Assembly: GCA_038049695.1 (NCBI GenBank)
Contig: CP142453.1
Coordinates: 16,124,001 to 16,188,000, forward strand
Direction of reading: 5' to 3'
DNA: 64,000 nt
DNA from: Cinnamomum chago
Lineage: Eukaryota > Streptophyta > Magnoliopsida > Laurales > Lauraceae
The notes under the pieces: generated by a model
Databases searched by the model: none
Seen by the model: the letters and a program-made list of their open reading frames with translations, nothing else
Told to the model about the DNA's origin: nothing
Made by a program: the position numbers and the translations under genes
Shown: piece after piece, positions 12,001-23,100 of the stretch
How positions within the stretch are numbered: the first letter of the stretch is position 1
Layout of the letters: each line of letters opens with the position of its first letter

Positions 12001-15000
12001 AAAGTAAGGGGAAGGGAAGTGAAAAAGTATAATTTTGTTTTTAGTGAGGTACAGAAAAAAAGACTATTTTACCCTTGCTCTTGAAAAAAATTCAAATAAA
12101 GTAAAAAGGGCATTTTAGTCATTTCTTCCCTCTCTCCTCACTTTCCCCTCATTTTCCCCCCTGTTTTGGGGGGAAAATTTTTGAGGCAAAAAGGTGTTTT
12201 CTTCCCTCCATTTTCCTCCCCCCCATTTTCCCTCCCCCCTTCCCAAACACCCCCCAAAAGCACTTTCCCTCCACTTTCCCCCCTTTTTTTCCTCCCCCCC
12301 ATTTTCCCCCCCTTCCCAAACAGACCATAAGGAGAAAATTATGGCGTTTCATGCCAGATTTCATGCCAAAAGTAGACTTGTAAACATATAGTAGCTTCTT
12401 TTATCTCTCACATTCCTGAGCAAGCAGACGCAGAAGGATAAGAGATTACAAGCCTATTGGTTTGATTAGGAGCATAGGCAAGATATTCTCCAAAGTTCTT
12501 ATGAGTAGATTACAAAAAGTGCTTCCAAGCATTTTTCTCTATGGCTTGAGGGACTTTTGTGCATGGAACAAAGATCCTCAATGGTGTTCTCATTGCTAAT
12601 GAATGCCTCCATTCAAGAGTTAGAGAAATAAGGCCAGGTTCGAGTTACGAGCTAAATCTGGAAACAGCTTATGAAATAATTGACAAGGATTATCTTCACT
12701 CCATGATGCATTGGATTGTAGTTGGTGTTAGATGGAGAGCATGAATTAAGGAATGTGTTCTTTAGCCATGATCTCAATGCTAGTTAATGGTGCTCCCAAG
12801 GATTTGTCCCTGCTTCTAGGGGTTTAAGACAAGGAGATCCCTTATCCCCATTTCTCTTTGTGCTTGTAGAAGAAGGCCTAGGTAGAATGGTGGCAGCTGT
12901 GGTTAATGCAGATTTTATTGAAGGCTTCAAACCAGCGAGTGAGGATCCAATAGTTAATCGCCTCCAATTTGCAGACGATGCTCTTAATTTTTTTGTGAGG
13001 CAAAAGAGGAACAGATAAAGAATGTCAAGGCCTTATTGCTTTGTTTTGAAGTAGTTTCCTGGTTGAAAGTTAATTTCTTCAAAAGTGAACTAATTGGGAT
13101 CAGAGTGGAAAGTAGTCACCTTGATGTTTTAGCCAACCTTATGGGATGAAAGACGAGTTCTCTCCTAATTTCTTATCTGGGTTTGCCACATTAAGTAAGC
13201 ACAGCCTCAAAAAATGCTATGGAAGCTAGTTATCAAAAAGAATGGAAATGAAACTGGCTAATGGAAAGGAAACCATCTACTTGGAAAGCAAAGTATCTTT
13301 CTTTGAATGGCTGTATTACCCCCATAAAACCAGCTCTTTCTAATCTCCCAATCTATTATATGATTTTTAAATGCCCAACAATGGTTGTGAAATGCTTGAA
13401 AAGTTGAAGCGTGATTTCATATGGTACGGTAGAGAAGATAGGAAGAAGTACCAATTAGAGGACTGGGCTATAGTGAGCCCGCAATTCTATTTATGGAGTC
13501 CGTCGCATCCAGCATAGTTCTTTTTGTTTAAAGTGTCAAAGGTTAAGAGTATAATTTCCTTGTTCTTAGATATGAGCCTGTTTCATATGTCAAACCATGT
13601 CTAAGAGGCACAAATTCTAGGAAGCACGGCACCTCTCCGGGGCTAGACACGTGTCCGACATGCCAAAAATGGTGTCCAGCTTATTTTTTTATATTTTATT
13701 AACCGGACACGCTGGGGACACACTGGTTGTTTTAGTTGGAGAAAAGTATTAACAAAGAAATTTATAACAAAGAAAAAAGAGGGGCCGTTTGTAAAAAAAA
13801 AAACCTCTTTTAGTTGGAAGAAAAAAAAGGAATTATTATTACAAAGTTGTTAGTTGGTACACTGGTAATTGAATTTTTATTTATTTGATTGCTAAATTGA
13901 TTACAAAGTTAAAATGATATTATCTTTTAGTATATTATTAGATATATATTATTATTATTATTAAATAATAACATGTCCCCGACGTATCTGTGTCCTAATT
14001 TTTTAAGAAATGCCGTGTCGGCGTGTCTGTATCATGTCTCGTGTCCGTGTCTATGCTTCTTTGGCACAATTAAGTGCATAAGCGGGTTATTCATTTACCA
14101 AAGCATAGAAGAGGCATAAAGGTTCTAACATACCTAGTACTTGAAGCGATTTTGGAATTATGAGATGTCTTGACTTGCAAGTCAAGCCATAAGAGTTTTT
14201 TAAGCAGCTGGATTGGACATCCCATTACATAAAATGAAAACTTTTGCTTCTCTTCAAAAACTTAGGGTCTCGTGATGGCTCTAAACCTCATTATCCATGA
14301 AAACTACAGCGGATTTCCTAGTTGATAACTCCTAGGTTCTTTATCACATGCAATTTAAAATTTAGTGTTGGCTGGGAGGGTCCAAGCTGCATCAATGTTA
14401 GTTTCAAATTTCAATATCCAAGAGCTAGCATCACTATTCACTCTTTTTTCCACCTTTAGCTCCCTTGCGCGCCTTTCAGCCCAAATAAAAGAACAAACAA
14501 AACATGGTTTTTACGTAGTCAACAAACTTTTCAATAGGAGAGGATCAGCAAGTGGATAGGCAGAAGCTTTAGCCAAGCAAGGGACGGAGGGGTTGCCCCT
14601 TGTAGTGTTGCGGTTGGGCAATGGTGTTGACTTGCATTTGGAATAATGCTCTTATACCTACGCCGCCTTCGGTGTGATTGTAGGCATTTTTTTGAAAGGA
14701 AATTTGACTTGTTACCAATATAAACAAATTAAAAAAAAATCCTTTCAAGAGGAGATGCTTTAACTTTTGAACATTTTATTATTTGCCTGGCCTATGTAAT
14801 AGAGAAAGTAAGGGTAATCACAAGATTAGTCCATTTTCATGAAATTTGGAAAATTAAAATAGAAAAAAACCATGCCCCCGAACCCCCACCCCCGAAATGA
14901 ACTTGCGGTTAGAACTCAACATACCATTACCAGCTATCTATGCAACTTAACAAGCATTTCCAGTAGCACCCAGTAAAAAAAATGAAATAGTAATCGCACA

Positions 15001-17230
15001 GATATTTATATATGTATTTATGGGTATTTCTATATTTTGTTGTTTGATTTTTCTTTTTCCACAATCCAGTTTTGGAAAATGCATTACACAAGCAATTGTT
15101 CCAAGAAATAAGCAATGATATTAGAAAGAAAAACTCATGAAGATGCATTATGTGAGTTAAAAAACCAAAGAATAAGCAGTAGCAACTAGCAACTGAAAAG
15201 GAGGAAAAACAAAAGAAAAGAAAAGAAGAATGAATTAAGTTTCATCTCATCTTACAAGAGAAGGAAATCATTTTCAAGAATTAGGTTAAGTCGGCACTTC
15301 AGAGAGGTATTGGGAATGCATGATTATTGATTTCCCAGTGGGACTATTATGAGGCTATCAAGGGTTACTGTCACGGGCACTAATACTGCACTGCCTCCAT
15401 GATGGAGGGTATGTCGTACCATGGAATGGGTTCAACATTAAACTCTACTTTTTATTTGCTAAGTTGGATAGGTGTTACATGGATGTGAGACCAACCTACA
15501 CACCCAAGGATCAATCCCTGGGCTGCTACGCGAGTTAACAAAAACTGAAGCATATTGTTTGAAACATTTAGCACCCTATACTACTGAGAAGCAGCAACTA
15601 AAGAAACTCCATTTCGTTTCTGAGTAGTGAACAGAAACACGAGTAAAAGCAACATGAAGCTTGATTTGGGTTTTATAAGAAGAGATTCACTCAATAGTTT
15701 CCCTTGCATGTCATAGTTAAGTTACTCCATTTAACAGCAGCAGCAGCAGCAAGCAAGCCAACAACAAAACTAGCAAGAGTGTGTTAACAATTTACTTACC
15801 ACAATTCCATCGACCCCTTGCTTTGAAGAATGCCTCATCGCGATTAACACATGAAGGATGATATGCCTTGGGGCAGCCCCTAAAACCCCAGGAGAATCAG
15901 CAAGGAACAAAGGAAACTAGAAAATAGCACTAAGAAGCCCAACATAAGAAACAATAACGCACCTGCGATCGCAGAGGACAAGATTCCCACCATCAAAACA
16001 TATGAAACACACATCCTCTTCTTCCTTCTTCTTTGTAGGAGCTCTCGATTGAACCCGCGTCACAGTACGGCCCCTCTTCCGCTTTCCACCACCCCCCCTT
16101 TTGGGGCGTAAAGCCTCCATGGCAACCTCTGACTCAGACGCCTCCTTCACTGCTTCTACCCTCAAACCCTCCTTTACCATATCAGTCTCCACCACCATTT
16201 CTGCCCCTCCCTCCAAACCCTCCTTGACCACAACAGTCTCCGCCACCATCTCTGTCGCTAATTCCAAGCCCTCTTTGACCACAACAGTATCCGCCACCAT
16301 CTCTGTCTCTCCCTCCAACCCCTCCTTTACCACAACAGTATCACCCACCATCTTTGTCTCTGCCTCCAAACCCTCCTTTACCACAACAGTATCACCCACC
16401 ATTTCTGTCTCTGCCTCCAAGCCCTCCTTTACCACAACAGTCTCCGCCACCATGCCCGTTGTCTCCTTCGCCAATTCTTCCGTCTCCATCTCCGTAGTCT
16501 CCTTCGCCAATTTCTCCGTCTCCATCTCCATCTCCATACTATCCTTTGCCAATTCCTCCGTCTCCATCTCCACGGTCTCCTTATCAACCTCCACCAATTC
16601 CTCTGCCACCATCTCCGCCGTCTCCTTTCTGAACTCCTTTGCCTCCGTCTCCGCATCCTCCTTTGTGACCTCCACCTCAGACACCTTCACTTCAGCCCCC
16701 GTCTCCTCCACCACACCTGTCTCAGACGCCTCCTTCACCACCTCTCTCTCCGACGCCTCCATCTCCACCGTTTCCTTCTCCACTTTCGCAGCTTCCTTCA
16801 CCACCTCCTTCTCCGGCAACTCATCCACCACCTCCATCTTTTCCCTCTCCGGCACCTCATTCACCACTTCCGTCTTTGCCGTCTCCTCCACTCCTCCCAC
16901 CCCATTCAAAGGCACTGTATCTTTCATCACATCTGAAATCTCCATCTCCTTCACCATCGCCTCTGCCTCTGCCTCTGCCTCCGCCTCCGCCTCCGCCTTC
17001 ACCTCCGCCATATCCATCCTCTTCGCCGCCATCGCCGCCATGGTCTCCGACGCGGCCATCATCTCTCCAGCGGTGTGAAGGCATCGGAGAAGCTCAGGAT
17101 CGGCGAATTCGTCGAATTCCTGGAACGGCGGGAGCGAGCAGTGCTCGGCCTCCTCCATCAGCTTGTTCTCGGCCGAATGCTCGGGCCTCTGGTGCCCATA
17201 CACATCAGACATCTCATCTTCTTCTTCCAT
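5841..17230 (-). CDS. C3H44: C3H44/NERD-family zinc finger protein, 5' part (3 exons, 3' end outside window)
   Basis: Join: 17230-15963, 15879-15800, 6028-5841 on the minus strand, with GT-AG introns and matching phases (1268, 80 and 188 nt). The start is the ATG at 17230. The visible 512 residues have a highly acidic Glu/Val-rich N-terminus with repeats, and a basic nuclear-localisation-like patch at about 380-403 (KRKRGR, TKKK). A PHD-type Cys/His finger begins at Cys408 (CFICFDGG, LVLCDRRGCPKAYHPSCV) and continues across both splice junctions into WHICSQCQKS and GNKGFCVTCMRTVMLIE. This order is diagnostic of plant NERD/C3H19/C3H44 proteins. In Arabidopsis NERD, the PHD binds histone H3 and GW motifs bind AGO2 in RNA-directed silencing. 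The SWIB, Plus3, GYF and CCCH exons must lie beyond position 1. Intron 2 is 9,771 bp and full of transposons. The neighbouring PHAF1 gene favours C3H44 over C3H19 as the orthologue. Confidence 0.9.
7255..7690 (+). mobile_element. Retroelement RNase H-like domain remnant
   Basis: In broken plus-strand frames the segment resembles the RVT_3 RNase H domain found at the end of some plant LINE-type and RNase H-bearing retroelements: KLNFNGSAKGN at the start, LALNIGLREAW, LLVIEGDSSCAIKW, and a tail like RDANFEADSLAKEGV after a frame change near 7605. Stops and a missing segment make it a pseudogene. It is in intron 2 of the C3H44-like gene, opposite to its direction. Confidence 0.65.
8391..9887. 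mobile_element. Non-autonomous hAT-like element, 1.5 kb
   Basis: Terminal inverted repeats start CATAGTTACCTGATTCGC at 8391 and, read from the other end, CATAGTTACCTAATTTGC (16 of 18 matching). Flanking 8-bp direct repeats TCGCAGCC (8383-8390) and TTGCAGCC (9888-9895) match at 7 of 8, the target-site length of the hAT superfamily. Both subterminal regions are rich in ATTCG/CGAAT words. No transposase frame is present inside, so it would have depended on a partner element. It interrupts older LINE-like sequence in intron 2 of the C3H44-like gene. Confidence 0.7.
9896..13520 (+). mobile_element. L1-type LINE, decayed, interrupted by a MITE
   Basis: Plus-strand pieces follow L1 ORF2 order. At 10790-11050 lies an endonuclease-like part (VWGGMHFNQACFHAFGS, then KVEDLEMHD and YGPND). 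At 11440-11600 lies a linker (MWLERGKFICFDSSM, KNIKARIKDWA), and near 11760 RWLKEGDKNTKFF. After the inserted MITE come RPISLI-like residues at 12450, then LNGVLIANECLHSRVRE, GLRQGDPLSPFLFVLVEEG near 12815, and a damaged LQFADDALNFF motif near 12970. The region near 13250-13500 resembles the post-RT region (STWKAKYLSLNGCITPIKPALS). Numerous stops and frameshifts are present. The part 9900-10450 may be its ORF1 region but I could not confirm this. Confidence 0.75.
11876..12327. mobile_element. Harbinger/Tourist-like MITE
   Basis: The element starts GGGTCCGTTTGGGAAGGGAG and ends with the reverse complement of TGGTCTGTTTGGGAAGGGG. It is flanked by TAA on both sides (11873-11875 and 12328-12330), the 3-bp target duplication expected for PIF/Harbinger elements. 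The left arm is almost pure purine (repeated GAGGG) and the right arm pyrimidine, giving a potential long hairpin. It carries no coding capacity; the glycine- and proline-rich reading frames across it are artefacts of composition. It interrupts the LINE between its linker and RT domains. Confidence 0.75.
13606..14068. mobile_element. MITE-like element with CACG/GTCCG-rich ends
   Basis: The left end (GGCACAAATTCTAGGAAGCA..., then GACACGTGTCCGACATG) and the right end, reversed (TGTGCCAAAGAAGCATAGACACGG), share imperfect inverted homology. Repeated GTGTCCG/CGGACAC words lie near both ends around an AT-rich centre. No convincing target duplication was found, so the boundaries and the superfamily are uncertain. 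Confidence 0.4.
14365..14705 (+). mobile_element. RNase H tail remnant of a retroelement
   Basis: A plus-strand frame at 14365-14559, continued after a stop, ends in residues like AEALAKQGTEGLPL then LGNGVDLHLE. This resembles the C-terminal end of plant LINE RNase H domains (ADALAKQG). It may be the far end of the LINE at 9896-13520 after a deletion and the insertion at 13606. Positions 14706-15799 hold no recognisable gene apart from a short CAG tract near 15737. Confidence 0.4.
15800..15879 (-). CDS. C3H44: C3H44-like gene, exon 2 (centre of PHD finger)
   Basis: An 80-nt exon between acceptor AG (15881-15880) and donor GTAAGT (15799-15794). It completes Arg423 and encodes GCPKAYHPSCVNRDEAFF then KARGRWNC, which supplies Cys425, His430, Cys433 and Cys449 of the finger. 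It is too short to appear as an open frame and is recognised by protein similarity and splice sites. Confidence 0.9.
15963..17230 (-). CDS. C3H44: C3H44-like gene, exon 1 (acidic repeat region and start of PHD finger)
   Basis: Exon 1 supplies 422 codons plus two bases of Arg423. It opens with MEEEDEMSDVYGHQ and runs through an EAEAEA tract (about residues 78-92). Many Glu/Val/Lys-rich segments follow, then a 17-residue repeat, a basic patch and the first finger cysteines (408, 411, 420). The donor GTGCGT starts at 15962; the frame would otherwise run 14 residues into the intron and stop. The opposite strand carries a long open frame only because of the biased codons. Confidence 0.9.
16180..16480 (-). 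repeat. 51-bp coding minisatellite in C3H44-like exon 1
   Basis: About six copies of a 51-bp unit encode a 17-residue repeat of the form TEMV(G/A)(D/E)TVVVKEGLE. Copies differ by a few substitutions and keep the reading frame, so copy number can change without breaking the protein. The repeat adds acidic, probably disordered sequence ahead of the PHD finger. Confidence 0.85.
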
Positions 17231-17600
17231 AAAGAAGAATCAAGAGGGAAAAAAACCCTAATATCTCAAGACGGCTGTTTCCTGTTATAGAGAAGGCTTT
17301 CCCTCTACGTCGATCGAAAAGGCAGTGGAGGATTGCGAAATGGAAGATTGGAGCGTTTGGATGTTACAGAAAGGAAGAAGGGGAAAAGCTAATGGGGGAA
17401 CGAATGCAGCAAGACACGAGAGAGACCTCAGCCCTCTCGTTTTTTCTTTTTTATTTTTGTTTTTGGGCACTCGGGATGAGACGCGGGGGGGGCTGGTTAT
17501 CTTTTAATGACGTTTGCAGCCAGACGCGCTAGAAATGCGAGGGGGGCTTGCACGTGCGTGAGAGGGGGCACACGTGAGATGAAAGTGGGGAAATCCTGGC
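17231..17600 (-). promoter_or_regulatory. 5' region of the C3H44-like gene with two G-boxes
   Basis: The sequence upstream of the ATG at 17230 is GC-rich compared with its surroundings and probably holds the 5' UTR and promoter. Two CACGTG G-box palindromes lie at 17551-17556 and 17571-17576, 20 bp apart. No clear TATA box was seen. The start site is not determined; assignment as a promoter follows from position. Confidence 0.4.
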
Positions 17601-17775
17601 CGGTTATTGGGTGGGGCCCATTTTGGAAATTGTGGGGCTTGTGGTCGTTGCGGCCGCGGCAGAGGACCGCCTTTTTGGTGAAAAGAGTGAAAGGTGGGAA
17701 AGTGCGCCTGCGCCAGGGAGGAGCCCCGATCCCCCTGTGACGCCACGGCACCACGTTTTTGGTGCGGTGCGTCGC

Positions 17776-17803
17776 TGGGGCCTGGGGCCTGGGGCCTGGG
17801 GCC
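17776..17803. repeat. GGGGCCT 7-bp tandem repeat
   Basis: Four successive copies of a GGGGCCT unit (last one partial) in the GC-rich region upstream of the C3H44-like gene. The G runs could support unusual DNA structure. Confidence 0.7.
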
Positions 17804-18144
17804 AGAAGCGTCGTTCGATTTCTTCTCGTCTTTTATTTTTTTGGTATGCACATTAAAAATACGTGGAGGTGGAGTTACTTCAAATATATGCAATTTCTAA
17901 CCTATGGAATCTGGCTCATATTTGATTATATAGCTGTTTTAGGACTTTTAAATGTGATTTATAGTTTAGATATTAATTATGAGATCTAAAAATTAAGTTT
18001 TCATTAAATTTAAAATAGGAACCCTAGACATTTACGCTGTTGTTACTATTCGTCTGCTCTCTATCATTGTTCATCCCCAATTTCACCAATCAGCCACAGG
18101 GGAAGCGGGGGGTTTCCGATATTGAAAATATTTGTAAACAAATG

Positions 18145-18352
18145 AGCATTACTCGTCGTTGTTATTTTCCGTGTGTAACCAAATATACATTTCCCACCAG
18201 ATCACAGAAAAGCACGAGAAATCCCCTCTGGAAACGATTGAAACAAAGAAGCATTACTCATCGTTGTTATTTTTCTTGTGTGGCCAAACATAGATTTCCC
18301 ACAAAGTCACAGAAAAAGCATGAGAAATCCCCTCTAGGAGGGATTGACAAAC
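18145..18352. repeat. 105-bp tandem duplication
   Basis: Two adjacent copies of a 105-bp unit begin AGCATTACTC(G/A)TCGTTGTTA at 18145 and 18250, with about 10 percent divergence. A 128-codon open frame spans them but resembles no protein. Positions 18430-20135 hold only AT-rich sequence with no recognisable gene. Confidence 0.75.
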
Positions 18353-20143
18353 ATGGCCATGTTCTTTGGAGCTTAGACCTAATATTGGATGCAATTGTTA
18401 AGTTTTCTCTTATGCTTTGTCTTTAGGGTCTATTTTGATCCATTGATTTGATGAAGTTTTAGGACAATTAAAACTTCAAAATCACTGGGTTTTTTTAATC
18501 AAATTCTTTTGGGATTTTTTAGAATCTTGCCAAAGAAATAAAGTGTTTGAACATATGTTATGTCCGTGAGATTCTTGTTTTTTTTTTATTCCTTTTGTTT
18601 ATAGTTGCTCAGTTCTATTTCAATAATATTGCTTGTGTATCCGAATGCATAATAAATTATAACATTCAATGCATGTGTCACTCAAGTTTAACTTTGTTTT
18701 TTTTATAGGAAAGCAATGGTAATAGGAGTATAAAAATGATTTTGTACGCTCAACTTTCACATGTTAAGTCAAATGAATAAATTTCTATAATATTTCTCAA
18801 AAAAAAAAAATTCCCTCCGGAGTGGGTATGGTTTTAGCACCAAATCCAATTCTTTTACATATTTACAGATCTTAGTCATGAAAACCCATCGGGTTACTAT
18901 TTAAGCATCTAGTACATGCAATCAAATCCTGATATCATTTTCACTGGACGGATACTTAATATTTAAAAATCAACACAAAGCGAATGTTTTACCCTTTTCT
19001 TTGATGGTCTTCCTTAATTTAAAAACATTTTTAAAACCTAGATCCTCAAATGAAAAGTTATGAAACTTGCGTCATTTTTTAAAATAAGCCCAAATATTAG
19101 GGCCTTCTTTTAATTTTTTCCTATAATCAAATCATACATGGATTATTACTAGAGACACGAAAAGGTCAAACTAAAGCTAAGTTGGAGTAGGCCATTGCCC
19201 TCATAAATGGCCGCTTCCGGGTCGAGCAAAAGCACTTAATGCCCTGGGCGAGTTTTTAGTACTTAGACGCTTACCCTACTCTTAGTGGGCGGCGGCAAAA
19301 GAAAAGAAAATTCTTTTAGTTTTATAAATAAAAAAAAATGCTAATTTGATATCCTCAAAATGACTAAACATAGTTTGACCCTGGAATAATGGAACAAAAA
19401 GATTGTGAATTATGATATAATGGGAAGGCGGTTGTCAAATGCCAATAAATTAATTGCATCCCCCACTCCGCGTTTTATCAACCACGTAAATGTTGAACAA
19501 ATATACACATTTTTTGTATAACAATCAAAATTATATTGCCCATGTGAAAGTTCCGAAGTTTAATTCAAAAAATGATGTCTGTTGGCATGTTAATGTTGCA
19601 AATTAGACCACTAGTCAGCTCAAGCAGTTATTTAAGGCCTATTTCTTTTGTGGAATTTCTGTCAATAATTCACCATGTCCATAAATTTCTAGACACGATG
19701 TGACATGTTGTCGGATTCTAGCTACATGAAAAAGTTTGTTATGACCTTTAGAAATTTAGGAATTCTACTCCCTTTGCATTTTAGTGGAATTCCTATATGC
19801 TTGAGCCATGAGGAGCATCCAAGGAAAATTTCCCCAAACATTATTTTTTTTTTAATTATAGCAAATAAATAGTCCCTTAATTAAAGCTGGTTTACAAATG
19901 CCTATTCATCAATGTTGTGAATGGTGCACGTGATGGTCGTCGTCGGGGTTCCAAGGCCCACTTTAGAAGTTAGGAATTTAGATACTATAGACATCAATGC
20001 TATGAAAACAGTATAGTGAAACATCAACCTTCATTCACAAAAGCATTTGCATGTTATATGCTACACATTTACGTATATGAAAAATATTCATGCGCATCCA
20101 TCCATCACAATATTATGGCAATGGACAACATAGTTGGGTTGAC

Positions 20144-23100
20144 TAGACATGTCAAACGGGCTAGCACGGCCCGCCCCAGCTAGCGGGTATCATGGCATGG
20201 CACTGCCCGCCATGGACCGGGTCGTGCCGTGCCAGTGGGCCTCTATCAAAAAATTTCCTTTTTTTTTTTTTCCTTATCAGTATTAAAAAAAAAAAAACTA
20301 CATGCATTTTAATTTGTGTAATGAAGTAAAATAGTAGAAGATTGAAAAATAAGAAGAAGAAAAAAAGAAATTAGTCGATTGTATGCTTTAACCGATGATA
20401 TGATGATAAGGAACATAGAGAGGCTTTTGGAGCTAGTCCTAGGGCTTGTTTGGCAAATCTTATCTTTACGAAATAGATATGTATGATATAGATTTATTTC
20501 AAATGGAGCGGTTTGAAATTGATGTTATACAAATAGACTGTTTTGTAAGACATAGATATTTTAAAAATAGACTGTTTGGTAAGACACATGTAAAAATAGA
20601 TCTAATGGTCTGGGCATTTTGCAAATATATCAAGATCTGTGATCATCCAACGGTTGAAATTTTATCTCAAACACGTGTTCCACATTTTAATTACTATAGG
20701 CGGTTTGGATCTTCATTTTGGTTGGGATCTTGCATTTAGGGGCCATGATTTAAAAAAAAAGTATATATAAATGTCTGTCGTTTTTTGTAAATATCTCAAA
20801 ATCTATGATGATCCAATGGCTAAAATTTGGATCCTTAGTCGTGAATGATCTTTTGAATATATCCAATGGTTTGGATCATGATTTATGGTGTCTGAATTTA
20901 AAAAAAAAAAAAAAAAACCACACTACTGTGTACAACTTCAAGACTCAATCACTAAGGCATGGAACATCAATGGTCAAAAACATTTTTGTAAATATCTCAA
21001 GATCCACTTTTAATTAGAGGCTCAATTTTTGGCCCATAGCCATTTTTGGCCCTCCAAAGAGAACCAACGGATCGGATCGTGATTATGGGGCCCATAATGT
21101 CCAGAATATTAGATCGAATGGCTCACGATCTTTTGCAAATATCTCGAGATCCGAGATAGATCAACGGTTCAGATTTTGACACGTGGCCGTGTTTGACCTT
21201 CTTCATATATCTAGCGGTCCGGATCATGACTTTGGGTCTCATAAATTAAAAAAAAAATCAAAAAACGGACTGCCCCATGAGACCGTCCAACTCACTGTAG
21301 CCATTACAGTCTATCCGCTTCAGACCAAAAGCACTGATTCAATTCTACTGCTTTTGCTGGCTTCTTGAAATGGGGCCAAATCATCTAAAGTCCATTTCAA
21401 ATGGGCTTTGCAACTTGACTTACCAAACAAACTTAAAACTGTTACACACAGTTTTAAGACAAGTAGAGGCAATAATAAGAGTTGCCAAACACCACCCTAA
21501 TCTACTTATTTTAAGTGAATAAAAAAATAAATAGTATTAAGAATCCAACAATTACTACTAAACAAAATGAGGAGATTAACTTTTGAATTTCAAAGCTGTC
21601 TAACCTGTGGGAGCCCACATAAAAATATACCAATCACAGAGGATAAAGGATGGATGTTTTTAATTAGTTTGGACTATGATGAGCCAAAAATGATCACCTA
21701 GGCTTGGTCCTAACCCTCGATTTAAGTGCCTTTAAGTACAACATTAAAACCATTAGATTAAGCCATCATCTTTTCAAATAATCAATGAAGTGGCAATGTC
21801 CAATTGGGCCCATCAAGTTAGAGTTATTTTAGTTTATAAAAGCCCCTGCCTCTAAGAATGATTTGTTTGTGTTTATATAATTAGTTTTATTTGTTTTATT
21901 TTTATTTTTGTCATTGATTTTCTGAACCTCTTCATATGTAGATTCTTTACCGACGTTTTGGGCAGTCGTGATTTTGCAGAAAACGGGAGTGAGATTCCTA
22001 CAATCCTACCCATCCTACCAACTAAATGGATGGGCCAGGCTTAGACATGTCTAGTGATGTGATCCCATTGATATGTGTTTGGTACTTCATATCAACTGGT
22101 CACCACTTGTGTAGTTTGGGGGACATGAATCAAAACCACTCATCCAAATGATCACCTTTCAATGTAGTTTTTTTTTTTTTTTTAAAGGATAATATCATTC
22201 GGCACGAAGATCAAACAAACACACCAAAGAGAAAACAACTACGCGACTTCCTCTTATCCCAATCAACGAAAGTTATAGGAAACTATGACATTTTAGCAAA
22301 ATTGTCAGATACCCAACTATGTTGGAGTGTCAATTCTAAAGAGATCTCTTTAAGGCTCCTAATTATTTCTCATTTGTCAATTCCTATTCATTTAATTCAA
22401 TTTACCATACATCTAAACACACACGTCATGTTTGACTTACACCTTTTAGTGTAGTTGATGAGAAACTTTGAACCATCATTCTATTGGACGATCGCCTTTT
22501 ACACGTGCAACCAAGCATAGAGTTTATTTAAAAATATTTATCAGATAAATATTTACCAATTAAGTTATTTTTTGTCTTATAGGCAATTCATTGTCTAAAA
22601 GCATCTTTTTTTTATGAGATATTGAGAAAAGTCCGAGTTACCAAGATTGTTATATACTAGTCGGATAGCCACAATGATCAATATCAAACAAATTCTATAA
22701 TTCTATTTCTTAAAACATGGATTTGCTTGAATTATTATCCAAATTTACATAATCAAATATCTAGATCACTTAGAAGTTAAGATGGAAATATTATAATCAG
22801 ATTAAAGGCTTGAAATATTTAAGGGTTAGAGTATTATAAATAACACTAATAAATTTAGAAAACGAATAGGAGGGTTAGAGTATTATAGACTGTGTAAAAT
22901 TAAAAATGACACAAAATACCCCTTATATGACCGTTTTATGGCTGTTTGGGGGGACTAAAATGGATAATTTTTTAAAAAACAGTATTTTTTTGGCGGGCCC
23001 GGCCTGGCGTGCCCATCCTGGCGGGCCGCGGAAGGCAGCCCACGTGCTGGGCAGGGCTCGGGCCAACGGGCCCAGGCTCCTCGGCCCAGCACAACCCGTG

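Noticed and set aside
12149..12391. Gly-rich and Pro-rich frames over the MITE
   Set aside because: Composition artefact of purine and pyrimidine arms.
16101..17078. 325-codon Ser/Thr-rich frame on the plus strand
   Set aside because: It is the exact antisense of the acidic repeat region of the C3H44-like exon 1; Glu/Val codons read backwards give stop-free Ser/Thr/Ala codons.
18040..18426. 128-codon frame with two similar halves
   Set aside because: Explained by the 105-bp tandem duplication; no similarity and no upstream gene signals.
20441..21498. Possible hAT or Stowaway assignment of the nested element
   Set aside because: The flanks share only TA and no 8-bp duplication is visible, so the superfamily is left open.
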